Source: Bacteroidota bacterium (GTDB lineage: Bacteria; Bacteroidota; Bacteroidia; Chitinophagales; Chitinophagaceae). Taken from it: a stretch of DNA of 64,000 nucleotides. Below are positions 1 to 7,697 of the stretch, piece by piece. The DNA is taken from assembly GCA_018267915.1 (NCBI GenBank), contig JAFDXN010000058.1, positions 169,278-233,277 of the forward strand. The letters run 5' to 3'. The notes beneath the pieces are model-generated. The model worked only from the letters and a program-made list of their open reading frames with translations, had not been told where the DNA came from and made no database searches. Made by a program: the position numbers and the translations under genes. How positions within the stretch are numbered: the stretch's first letter is position 1; every line of letters begins with the position of its first letter.

Positions 1-2
1 AG

Positions 3-461
3 GAAACTTATTTGGCCAGCTATAGAAGCAATACAGAACTACGAACAAATTTGCTCGCGGATTATCAGAAATCACTTAAGATGATACAGGAGTTCATGGC
101 ACATGGCGATACAAAGGTTAAAAATATTGCACGGATGTATCTTGCGACCAAGGCACTGGAAGTCACAAAAACAAAACCTGATTCAGATGGAAGTGGAAAT
201 ATTGACGCTATCGATAAGGAATATCTTACTCCAATATTGCGGTTTTTCGAATCTGTTGAGGCGGAAGGCGACCTATTGGCTTACTTTTTTCTTGTTCTGG
301 AGATGAAACACCAGTATTTACAGATTTGTTTTAACAATGAAGGTGCGGCGAAAAAATTGGCCTCTATTGTTGAGAGCACAATTGAGGGCATAGCAGAAAT
401 GAAGGGAGTACACAATATTTTGATAAGCCCTGAATATAAAATGTGCTATATGCATAATTGA
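3..461 (+). CDS. hypothetical protein, 5' partial
   Basis: The reading frame stays open to the left edge of the window, so the TTG at 12 is probably not the true start and the gene is likely cut by the window. About 150 residues are visible, mostly predicted helical, with an acidic stretch near residue 60 (DSDGSGNID) that resembles an EF-hand-like loop but lacks a clear second one. There are no membrane segments and no family I recognise. It ends at 461 and is followed by about 400 bases without a gene. Confidence 0.55.
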   Translation, partial: ETYLASYRSNTELRTNLLADYQKSLKMIQEFMAHGDTKVKNIARMYLATKALEVTKTKPDSDGSGNIDAIDKEYLTPILRFFESVEAEGDLLAYFFLVLEMKHQYLQICFNNEGAAKKLASIVESTIEGIAEMKGVHNILISPEYKMCYMHN

Positions 462-868
462 ACAATGCCATTTGTTCGATTTATGTCCTGACTACACATA
501 TGCCGTATCTTGCAAGGTTCGCTAAATTTTATTTCACCGTTCAATGAAGTTCTTTGACATATTAAATCCTATGCTTGCCGTTCCAACTACTTGATATAAT
601 TCCTAGATCGGTAATTTCCGGAAATACATCATAATTTCCGAATCGGTAATTATCGGAAATTATCATTTTTGTGCTATGAGCTGATTTTCATATGGTTGCT
701 GCGGTATAGAGATTTTCAACCGGAAATTATGAATGCTACGGAAATCGGTAATAAATGGTGGAGAAGGACGTCCCCAGTCAAACTTTATGATTCTTTTGCT
801 TTTGACAATAAGGCAATACGATCTGGATTAGTTTTTTACATTTGCCACAAAATAAAGATGGTATAAAT
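462..868. other. gene-free stretch with inverted repeats
   Basis: I find no convincing gene here. The stretch carries several copies of a CGGTAATT/AATTTCCG-type motif between about 606 and 755. A perfect 11-bp inverted repeat lies at 631-641 and 653-663. A 65-codon frame from a TTG at 669 has no recognisable content and runs through the repeats, so I do not call it. Confidence 0.6.
631..663. repeat. 11-bp inverted repeat with GGTAATTA loop
   Basis: The arms 631-641 and 653-663 are exact reverse complements around an 11-base loop. The same ATAATTACCGAT core recurs on the other strand inside the coding gene at 45242-46225 (about 45427-45440 and 45505-45530), which suggests a dispersed repeat family. 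It could also form a transcript hairpin, but it has no T-run after it. Confidence 0.6.
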
Positions 869-1204
869 ATGGAACTTCCCCCATGTCCGCAGTGTAAATC
901 TTCGTACACATATGAGATGGATGGCCTGCTAGTATGCCCGGAATGCGGGCACGAGTGGAACCCCCATGAAAGCAACACTGCCGAGGATACTTTTGTAGTA
1001 AAGGACTGTAACGGTAACATTCTTCAAAACGGGGATACGGTTATAACGATCAAAAACCTCCCGGTGCGGGGCTCGGCGCAAAGTATAAAGGCCGGAACAA
1101 AAGTGAGAAATATCAGGCTGGTGAACAGCGATCATAATATTGACTGCAAGATAGACGGGTTTGGCGCGATGGCGCTGAAATCTGAGTTTGTAAAGAAGGC
1201 GTAG
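869..1204 (+). CDS. YjdM/PhnA family zinc-ribbon protein
   Basis: The protein is 111 residues from the ATG at 869; an in-frame TTG at 842 would add nine unconserved residues. The N-terminus has a zinc ribbon (CPQC near residue 5, then CPEC near residue 23) and the rest is the compact PhnA beta-barrel domain, with motifs VVKDCNGN, NGDTV and KSEFVKKA at the C-terminus. These match the YjdM (formerly PhnA) family, named after a phosphonate operon though most members have no proven role in phosphonate use. No phosphonate genes are nearby. The function is therefore unassigned beyond metal binding. Confidence 0.9.
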   Translation: MELPPCPQCKSSYTYEMDGLLVCPECGHEWNPHESNTAEDTFVVKDCNGNILQNGDTVITIKNLPVRGSAQSIKAGTKVRNIRLVNSDHNIDCKIDGFGAMALKSEFVKKA

Positions 1205-1346
1205 TTATGATTTTTTATCAGCACATTATTATGTAACCAGCAGAATAACCGGCAATTATCAGCCCGCCGGAAATCGGGAACAGAACCGGCAAGCATCTGT
1301 CCAGGTGCTAAGACAAAAATAGCGTATGACGGGGCACCTATACCTG

Positions 1347-2675
1347 CTATTTCGCCACAGCTATTTTTATCCGCCTTCCTTTCAGCTTTTCGTCTTTGAT
1401 GAGGTGAAGGGCATTTGATGCTTTTGCTTTGCGTATAGCTACGAAACTGAAAAAGTCTTTCACGTCCACCAGGCCGATGTCCTCTTTCTTTAATTCGCCT
1501 TTATGAGAGAGGAAGCCGACAATGTCGATCTTGTTCACTTTGTCTTTCTTACCGGCTGCTACGAAGAGCGTTGTCCATTTGGGTTTTTCCGGTAGTGTCA
1601 GTTTTTCGGGCAGCGTTATTTCTTCAACGGGATCAGTTATGTATTCCGGCAGTGTCTCTTCGGGCGAGAGGATGAGTATTGCCGTGCCGCTGGCATCCAT
1701 GCGAGCCGTGCGGCCGTTGCGATGGGTGTAGCTGTCGGGCGTGAGTGGCAGGTGGTAGTGTATGATATAACGGATGTTGGGTATATCGAGTCCGCGAGCT
1801 GCGAGATCGGTGGTGACCAGCACATAGGTGCTGCCATTGCGGAACTTAGTAAGGGCAGCATCGCGCTGCTGCTGCTCCATAGCGCCGTGATAGTATTCGT
1901 TCATGATGCCACGTTCTTTAAGGATCGCACTTAAACGTTCAACTGACTCGCGGTGGTTACAGAATACAATAGCGGAACGTTCGCCGGTGTAGCAGAGCAG
2001 TTTGAATACTGTATCGGCTTTATCCTTGTCGGCAGAATGGAGGACCTTGATATCGAGGCCGGCAGAGCGTTCGTTCACAGCATCGGAGAAATCGAGCGTA
2101 ATGGGGTCGTTCAAGCCTACAAAGTCGGGTATCTCCTCTGCAAGTGTGGCTGAAGTGAGGATGCGTTTATTCAATGCAGGAAGAGATTCCATTATAAAAG
2201 CCATCTCGTCCCGGAAGCCCAGCTCGAGCGACTTATCGAATTCATCGAGTACAACGGTATTGATCGTGTTGACCGTGATATTCTCGCGGCGGATATGGTC
2301 GCCCAAGCGGCCGGGAGTACCTACTATGATAGAGGGAGATTCGATAAGGTTGTTCTCCTCTATTTCGCGCTTATGGCCACCGTAGCAGGAAGTTATTTTA
2401 ATACCCGTGCCCATCGACTTGAATACCTTTTCGATCTGCTGTGCTAATTCGCGCGAAGGAACTACTATGAGCAACTGCGTGCCCTTTATCTCTTTATCGA
2501 GATGCAGGCAAAGCGGCAGGAGAAAGGCCAGGGTTTTGCCTGAGCCTGTGGGCGACAAAAGTATCACGTCTTTATCCTGCGGAATGCTTTCGAGCGCGGC
2601 CTGCTGCATATCGTTCAGGTTGGCGATCTTCAGGTTCTCCAGTATCTGTGAAGGGGACAATTTGTGCTGCGACAT
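1347..2675 (-). CDS. DEAD-box ATP-dependent RNA helicase with DbpA-like RNA-binding domain
   Basis: The 442-residue protein has all core superfamily 2 helicase motifs in order: a Q motif near residue 23, Walker A (SPTGSGKT, ~41-48), PTREL variant PSREL, GG and TPGR, DEFD in place of DEAD, SAT, and HRNGRTAR in the second RecA domain. The last ~75 residues (from about LFVAAGKKDK) look like the DbpA RNA-binding domain, which in E. coli targets 23S rRNA hairpin 92. This supports a role in large-subunit assembly. A TACCTTTG -7 box ends only five bases upstream of the ATG, so the mRNA may be nearly leaderless. The DEFD variant of motif II keeps the catalytic acidic residues. Confidence 0.93.
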   Translation of the reverse strand: MSQHKLSPSQILENLKIANLNDMQQAALESIPQDKDVILLSPTGSGKTLAFLLPLCLHLDKEIKGTQLLIVVPSRELAQQIEKVFKSMGTGIKITSCYGGHKREIEENNLIESPSIIVGTPGRLGDHIRRENITVNTINTVVLDEFDKSLELGFRDEMAFIMESLPALNKRILTSATLAEEIPDFVGLNDPITLDFSDAVNERSAGLDIKVLHSADKDKADTVFKLLCYTGERSAIVFCNHRESVERLSAILKERGIMNEYYHGAMEQQQRDAALTKFRNGSTYVLVTTDLAARGLDIPNIRYIIHYHLPLTPDSYTHRNGRTARMDASGTAILILSPEETLPEYITDPVEEITLPEKLTLPEKPKWTTLFVAAGKKDKVNKIDIVGFLSHKGELKKEDIGLVDVKDFFSFVAIRKAKASNALHLIKDEKLKGRRIKIAVAK

Positions 2676-2680
2676 AGCGG

Positions 2681-2688
2681 CAAAGGTA
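2681..2688 (-). promoter_or_regulatory. -7 promoter box (TACCTTTG) of the DEAD-box helicase gene
   Basis: On the minus strand the sequence is TACCTTTG, a perfect match to the Bacteroidota TAnnTTTG -7 element, five bases before the start codon. Just upstream (2691-2710) lies an exact tandem duplication of CTATTCTACC. I see no clear TTTG -33 element. Confidence 0.65.
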
Positions 2689-2690
2689 TC

Positions 2691-2710
2691 CTATTCTACC
2701 CTATTCTACC
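2691..2710. repeat. 10-bp exact tandem duplication
   Basis: CTATTCTACC occurs twice head to tail in the gap between the helicase promoter and the stop of the next gene. It covers the place where the -33 element would lie. Confidence 0.8.
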
Positions 2711-2712
2711 GA

Positions 2713-3330
2713 TTATTCGGCAATGAAGCCTTTTATAAGGGCCATCCACTGCGCTTCAGACAGACCTGCCAGGGCGCCCGAAGTGATGATGGCATTGCGT
2801 ACATTATCCAGGGTACGCTCCATGTGGGTATTAGGCACCTCATTCCTGCCGTGATAAGAGGCGCTAACGACATTGCCGGTCCGGCGAAGGATGAAGGTGG
2901 AAGAGGCGCCAGACTGAAAAAAGTGGGCGGTCTCGCCATTTTCACCGGGTGGAGCTGTTGGCCTAAGCCGCATACCGCAAAGGTCTTCCCGGCCGTCTTC
3001 GCTGTTGCCATCCTGAATGATGTCAACCTTTACCCAGTCGTAGCCATGACCCGCCTTTGTGCCCGGACCGGAAATATCGATGCGAACCAGGTCGTTCATT
3101 GTCAATTTTCGGTCTACCGGTTCGCCGCCGGCATTGCAGGCTTCGAATGACGCACTTAGTGCGCCTGACAGGCTATGCCATAGTGCCGGTGAAAGCATGC
3201 GTGTGCGTGCGGTACGGTAGCGTTCAACGGCTTGTTCATCGTTATCCAACACTATTTTAGTGCTGAGATCGTTTTGTTTGCCCTTTATATTGGCGGGCAC
3301 CAGGGCGTCAACAATCATATCTAAGCGCAT
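2713..3330 (-). CDS. conserved hypothetical protein
   Basis: The protein is 205 residues, soluble, with no signal peptide. The N-terminal part is hydrophilic and helical (residues ~30-70); the central part is rich in glycine and charged residues and may be beta-structured; the C-terminus is a helical stretch ending ALIKGFIAE. I recognise no domain. Base composition and codon use resemble the neighbours. It lies on the same strand 37 bases downstream of the start region of the helicase, in front of which it ends, so the two are not obviously one operon. Function unknown. Confidence 0.75.
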   Translation of the reverse strand: MRLDMIVDALVPANIKGKQNDLSTKIVLDNDEQAVERYRTARTRMLSPALWHSLSGALSASFEACNAGGEPVDRKLTMNDLVRIDISGPGTKAGHGYDWVKVDIIQDGNSEDGREDLCGMRLRPTAPPGENGETAHFFQSGASSTFILRRTGNVVSASYHGRNEVPNTHMERTLDNVRNAIITSGALAGLSEAQWMALIKGFIAE

Positions 3331-3464
3331 AAGGCGAGGGTTTTGTTAAAAGATGTTTTTTGTCACCACCACTCATAACATCATGCCATGAATAGGAATA
3401 CATACATAATTGATTACTTTAGCGATAACAAGTAATATTCCTTTGTAAAAACGAACAAGATCCA

Positions 3465-4220
3465 ATGCGCAAATTCTTTTTCACTGCTGCCCTGGCTTTG
3501 TCCCCAATGTTTAGCTTTGCCCAGACCGGCCCGGCGCTGCTGGAAGGTGAGCAGCCCAATGATAACAGCCCTATATGTACCGAGCCAATACCGCTGACCA
3601 AAGATTGGGATGATTTCAAAGGCGGCTTTAAGAACGGCACCCATATACCGGATTTCAGTTTTTACACTGTGGATGGCAAGGAGGTGACCCTCAGCAAGGT
3701 GCTCCGGGAGACAGGCAAACCGGTATTGCTGGTGGCGGGCAATTTCAGCTGCCCCGTTTACAGGCGAAATGCCAGGGAGATCGATAGTATCACAAATTTC
3801 TACAAGGACAAGCTCAATGTATATGTTGTATATACGGTAGAGGCTCACCCGGTGGGGGGAACTGAGGCCTATCCCACTATACCTGTGGCAGAGGAACAAA
3901 ACCGCAAAGATCATATCCAGATCAAACAAGCCGAGTCTTACCTGGACAGGCGGCTGTCGGCCACGAGAATGCGCAAGCGGATGGGGATCGCCACTACAAT
4001 AGTACTGGACGGGCCCGGCAACGAATGGTGGAGCCATGCCGGCTATGCACCCAATAATGCTTACCTTATCAATGCAAAGGGTGTAATAGTAGCCAAAGAC
4101 GGTTGGTTCGACAGCAGCATGTGGTGTAGTATCGATCGCTTACTGCACACCCAATCGGGACACTGCCAAAATAAACCACTTGCCCAGCAGGCTAAGAAGG
4201 ATCGAAAGCCCAAACCTTAA
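3465..4220 (+). CDS. secreted deiodinase-like thioredoxin-fold protein
   Basis: The 251-residue protein begins with a signal peptide (MRKFFFTAALALSPMFSFAQ, cleavage after Ala19). The mature part has a peroxiredoxin/deiodinase-like thioredoxin fold: GTHIPDFSFYTVDGK, then an active-site segment GNFSCPVYRRN near residue 90, then YTVEAHP near residue 125. The EAHP motif is a hallmark of iodothyronine deiodinase-like proteins, in which the active site is SCT-Sec or SCTC. Here a single cysteine precedes Pro. It probably acts as a periplasmic thiol redox protein; iodothyronine as substrate is not implied. The C-terminus is a basic tail (KKDRKPKP). The last 29 bases overlap a small gene on the other strand. 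Confidence 0.82.
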   Translation: MRKFFFTAALALSPMFSFAQTGPALLEGEQPNDNSPICTEPIPLTKDWDDFKGGFKNGTHIPDFSFYTVDGKEVTLSKVLRETGKPVLLVAGNFSCPVYRRNAREIDSITNFYKDKLNVYVVYTVEAHPVGGTEAYPTIPVAEEQNRKDHIQIKQAESYLDRRLSATRMRKRMGIATTIVLDGPGNEWWSHAGYAPNNAYLINAKGVIVAKDGWFDSSMWCSIDRLLHTQSGHCQNKPLAQQAKKDRKPKP

Positions 4221-4500
4221 AATCGTAGGTAATCAGGCTGTCGGCACTGCCGGGAGTCCGGTAGGAGAACCTAACGGTGCCGAAGCTTTTGCCGACCCTT
4301 ACATCGAAGCATGTGGTGACCGGCTTACCAGGCACCAGAAAGTGATCTACACGCAGTGCTGAATGTTTTATCACTTCTCTCCCTTTAAAGAAACGTAAGG
4401 TAAACTGCGGTATTATTCCATGTGTCGTACTTGGCATGTCCTTTAGAAAGGGCGTGACATAGCAACATGCAGCAAAATAAATCACATACAATATTTTCAA
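4192..4500 (-). CDS. small secreted hypothetical protein
   Basis: The 102-residue frame starts with a hydrophobic, signal-like segment (MKILYVIYFAACCYV) and continues with alternating polar and hydrophobic residues typical of a beta-sandwich. It fills an otherwise empty gap and overlaps the end of the convergent deiodinase-like gene by 29 bases. The two adjacent cysteines could mark a lipoprotein site, although the preceding residues do not make a good lipobox. I recognise no family; reality of the gene rests on its composition and position. Confidence 0.5.
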   Translation of the reverse strand: MKILYVIYFAACCYVTPFLKDMPSTTHGIIPQFTLRFFKGREVIKHSALRVDHFLVPGKPVTTCFDVRVGKSFGTVRFSYRTPGSADSLITYDFKVWAFDPS

Positions 4501-4601
4501 GTTAGAAATTCAATCGCTTACGCTTTAACAAAATTTTATTACTGCTATAATATTAGAATCATTAACGCTTTCTATTTTCATGAAATCATCACACACACAA
4601 C

Positions 4602-4838
4602 ATGAAAACATTCTTTTACTTTTTACTCGCGGGGCTGGCCTGGTTTCTTGTTTTTCTGACTATCGATATACAGGTGGATCTGTTAAAAGCCACATTGATA
4701 TCTGTGGCTGCTTCTATTGTTACAGTGATCATTATTGCATCGCTGCGAAAACCGGTAAAGAAATGGTTCCTTCGCAATTTCAGCAAAAGCTACATGATGA
4801 GCCGAGGGTATGTGGGCGGCAAGAAAAAGCAATCCTAA
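4602..4838 (+). CDS. small two-helix membrane protein
   Basis: The 78-residue protein has two predicted transmembrane helices (about residues 4-22 and 29-46) followed by a basic C-terminal tail (RKPVKKWFLRNFSK...GGKKKQS), so the tail should face the cytoplasm. No family recognised. A longer overlapping frame from 4580 in another register has poor composition and is treated as its shadow. The gene ends seven bases before the convergent DoxX gene. Confidence 0.7.
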   Translation: MKTFFYFLLAGLAWFLVFLTIDIQVDLLKATLISVAASIVTVIIIASLRKPVKKWFLRNFSKSYMMSRGYVGGKKKQS

Positions 4839-4844
4839 TCCTGT

Positions 4845-5306
4845 TTAATGACTAATGACATGCTTGCCTCTATGCATTGTACCAAATCCCCGGGTGATCG
4901 TTGCAGTGTGCCTGTTGCGGCTTAATAATGCGTCGATACTTAATGCACCGGCCCCATAGCAAGCAATATATAAAGCGCCGCCCACCAAAGCCAGGTTTTT
5001 ATTAAAATTGATCATCTGCTGCATGTGTTGCATGGGATCGGCAACGTTCCAATAATCGTGCATATAGTAAGTAACCGGCACAAGAAATAGTATTAATAAC
5101 CCGGCACCGAATCTCGCTTTAAAGCCGAGTAAAATACACAGCCCGCCTACAAGGCAAAGAACTCCAGCTACCGGTACAACCAAAGAAGCCATCGGCACTC
5201 CTTTGGACGCTGCATGTTCGATCATTGGAGCACTGAAATGTGCGATGGAAGACGAGAGGAATATCCATGTAAATAACAGACGGCCTAACAAAATCATATA
5301 CTTCAT
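4845..5306 (-). CDS. DoxX family membrane protein
   Basis: From the ATG at 5306 (MKYMILLGRLLF) the protein has 153 residues; a start at 5339 would add eleven residues before the first helix. Four transmembrane helices are visible. The motif FLSSSIAHFSAP after helix 1 and GLCILLGFKARFGA between helices 2 and 3 are typical of DoxX/SURF4-like proteins. Members have been linked to thiol redox and oxidative stress, but the reaction is not defined. The tail is basic and histidine-rich. Confidence 0.88.
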   Translation of the reverse strand: MKYMILLGRLLFTWIFLSSSIAHFSAPMIEHAASKGVPMASLVVPVAGVLCLVGGLCILLGFKARFGAGLLILFLVPVTYYMHDYWNVADPMQHMQQMINFNKNLALVGGALYIACYGAGALSIDALLSRNRHTATITRGFGTMHRGKHVISH

Positions 5307-5401
5307 AACCTGCCAGTTTGGTATATAGCGCAAAAGCACGAAAGCTATGCCATGCTTAAAAGGGTATGGTTTTTATACAAAAATTTTAACAAGCAGGCGC
5401 A

Positions 5402-6487
5402 ATGCAGCTATATGATATAATAACAAGGGATTTACAGGTAAACGGCCCCATATCTTTCCATGATTATATGGACACCTGTTTGTATTACCCGGAGCTCGGC
5501 TACTATACTTCGCCAGGCCCACAGATAGGTCCGGAGGGGGATTTCTATACAAGTTGCAGCCTGGGAAGCGTTTTTGGTGTAATGCTGGCAGAACAACTCA
5601 AAGAAATGTGGCAATTGACGGGTGAAAAAGAGTTCACCATTGTAGAATATGGCGCAGGTAACGGTTTTCTGTGTCATGATATCCTGGACCGGCTTAGCAA
5701 CTACCCTGCGCTATATGAAAAGTTGAACTATTGTATTATAGAGAAGAGTGCTGCAATGCGTGCGAGAGAGAAGGCGCACCTGGATGGAAAGGTAAGCTGG
5801 CTGAATAGCATAGACGAAGTGAAGGGCTTTACCGGGTGTGTTCTATCGAACGAGTTAGTTGATAACCTGGCCATGCACAAGGTTGTGACGGGAGACCAGT
5901 TGATGGAGACATTCGTTGAGTATGATAACGGTTGTATCAGGGAAACATTGCGTCCGGCAGGCGAAGCGCTTGTCGACTACTTCCGGGAACTAAGAGTGCA
6001 ACTTCCCAAGGGCTATACCACCGAAGTAAACCTTGAAGCAACAGAATGGATGAAAGAGATAGCAACAGCTATGGGAACCGGCTTCATACTAACAATAGAT
6101 TACGGCTACACTTCCGCAGAACTTTATAACACAGAACGATCCGGTGGTACCATGCGCTGCTACAACATGCACAAGATGAATGGCAATCCTTATATCAATA
6201 TCGGCAAGCAGGATATTACCGCACACGTCAATTTTACCGCACTATATCATTGGGGACTGAAGCACGGGCTGAAAGGCAGTGGCTTCACTGACCAGGCAAA
6301 CTTCCTGGCCGACCTGGGTATAGACAAATACATGCGCCAGAACGAAACGAACCCTGCTGAGTTGCGAAAAAATTTACAAATAAGGAACCGGCTGCTGGGT
6401 GACATGGGCAGCAAGTTCAAAGTACTAGTACAAGAAAAAAATGTGAGATGCGGTAACTTGAGTGGCCTGAGACACTTAGCAGCCTGA
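5402..6487 (+). CDS. SAM-dependent methyltransferase, MidA/NDUFAF7 family
   Basis: The 361-residue protein matches the family of mitochondrial NDUFAF7 (MidA), which dimethylates an arginine of complex I subunit NDUFS2. Visible motifs: ISFHDYMDTCLYYPELGYYTS at the N-terminus, the SAM-binding motif I VEYGAGNGFL near residue 82, SNELVDNLA near residue 155 and FILTIDYGY near residue 225. In family members the SNE segment is followed by an 'LDA' and the acidic loop is conserved, in line with a protein arginine methyltransferase. The bacterial substrate is not established. It stands alone between divergent or convergent neighbours. Confidence 0.9.
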   Translation: MQLYDIITRDLQVNGPISFHDYMDTCLYYPELGYYTSPGPQIGPEGDFYTSCSLGSVFGVMLAEQLKEMWQLTGEKEFTIVEYGAGNGFLCHDILDRLSNYPALYEKLNYCIIEKSAAMRAREKAHLDGKVSWLNSIDEVKGFTGCVLSNELVDNLAMHKVVTGDQLMETFVEYDNGCIRETLRPAGEALVDYFRELRVQLPKGYTTEVNLEATEWMKEIATAMGTGFILTIDYGYTSAELYNTERSGGTMRCYNMHKMNGNPYINIGKQDITAHVNFTALYHWGLKHGLKGSGFTDQANFLADLGIDKYMRQNETNPAELRKNLQIRNRLLGDMGSKFKVLVQEKNVRCGNLSGLRHLAA

Positions 6488-6489
6488 TG

Positions 6490-6807
6490 CTATGGAAAAT
6501 TATAATTTATTCCGTTTGCTGCTACATAGTCCGCAATGTCGAGCACTAAAACGTCCCCACCATCTATTGCAGTCATGACAACCAATACAACATATTTCGC
6601 GTCCGGCCTTTGCTCATCTTCAATTTCTACATACTCACTGTTGTAATAGTCCTCCAGCGGCAGGTCGCGGCTAGCCTCGTCGTAAGGCCTTATCAATATT
6701 GAATCAACTACCATCTTCACACCACCCCTACTCTGCTCTGTATCGATGATATCTTCAAAATCCTCTGCAATCTCCTGCGCCTGTTGGTATGTGTACGGAT
6801 GTAGCAT
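6490..6807 (-). CDS. small acidic hypothetical protein
   Basis: The 105-residue protein is acidic, soluble and without signal or membrane segments. It has an N-terminal helical part (YQQAQEIAEDFEDIID) and a strand-rich middle (AKYVVLVVMTAID). It ends two bases after the stop of the convergent methyltransferase gene. No family recognised, but composition and tight packing suggest a real gene. Confidence 0.65.
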   Translation of the reverse strand: MLHPYTYQQAQEIAEDFEDIIDTEQSRGGVKMVVDSILIRPYDEASRDLPLEDYYNSEYVEIEDEQRPDAKYVVLVVMTAIDGGDVLVLDIADYVAANGINYNFP

Positions 6808-6861
6808 ACGGTAAAGATAAGCCTAAGCGCTTTTTCGCTATATTTATATAAGCAGAAAATT

Positions 6862-7635
6862 ATGGCCCGGCTCCTGTTCATTGCGTTTCTTTTCGTGTCA
6901 TTGTATGCTCCACGTGCACAAGCAAAAGAAGGCGCGGGCGATACTGCTAACAAATATAGTCTCGGTATCGGCGCACAGATGAGTACCAGCGGCTGGAAGG
7001 TACTGGCAACGTACGAGCACCAGGTAAAACCACGGTTGGGCCATTTTTTTCAGCTTTCATTTTCAGAGGTCACGTTAGGCTATTACAATAAGCGCGAGGG
7101 TAGCAAACTGTTTCCGTCCACGGAACCAAGCAGATCATATATACCCGGAAAGATCAACCGTTTTTATGCAGTTCAATTCGGCCATGGCAGGGAGATCATA
7201 ATTGTGCCACTGAACAAGACGAGCCAACTAGCGTTATGTGCGAGAATACAGGCAGGAGTCGGCATGGGTATATTGGTGCCTTATTATCTCCGCGTCGTTT
7301 ACGACGACAATAATGGTCAAAGGCCGCACTATATTATAAAGGATGAGAAATATGATGCCCACGCTGCGCATAGCAGGTTTTTAGATGGCGATTATGTACT
7401 AGGGCGGTCAGCGAAAGGCCGTGCTAATCATGATATATCCTTACCCCCAGGGGGCTACATCGATGCCGCTGTTTGCCTGAGGCGGGCGAAAAGAAAGAAA
7501 TTCGATGTTTCGTTGACAGCAGGCACCAACTTCTCCGTTTATTTTCAGACAGTGCCGGTAATGGCGGGCCAGAAGGCTGTACCCTATTATGGTAATGTCT
7601 ATCTAACTGTATCCCCCTCATACAGTTGGAAATAA
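6862..7635 (+). CDS. secreted, probably outer-membrane beta-barrel protein
   Basis: The 257-residue protein has a signal peptide (MARLLFIAFLFVSLYAPRAQA). The mature part contains alternating amphipathic strands (GIGAQMSTSGWKVLATYEH, FFQLSFSEVTLGYY, FDVSLTAGTNFSVYF) and ends in an aromatic-rich strand YLTVSPSYSWK, typical of an outer-membrane barrel. No specific family is recognised. It ends 62 bases before the cyclase gene on the same strand, so co-transcription is possible. Confidence 0.7.
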   Translation: MARLLFIAFLFVSLYAPRAQAKEGAGDTANKYSLGIGAQMSTSGWKVLATYEHQVKPRLGHFFQLSFSEVTLGYYNKREGSKLFPSTEPSRSYIPGKINRFYAVQFGHGREIIIVPLNKTSQLALCARIQAGVGMGILVPYYLRVVYDDNNGQRPHYIIKDEKYDAHAAHSRFLDGDYVLGRSAKGRANHDISLPPGGYIDAAVCLRRAKRKKFDVSLTAGTNFSVYFQTVPVMAGQKAVPYYGNVYLTVSPSYSWK

Positions 7636-7697
7636 ACATACAGCCGACTTGCAAGAGCGTGATATTTTCCGTTTCTTTATATGGCTTTGATTTAGAC

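Noticed and set aside
669..866. 65-codon plus-strand frame from a TTG
   Set aside because: It runs through the CGGTAATT repeats and overlaps the YjdM gene start; no recognisable content.
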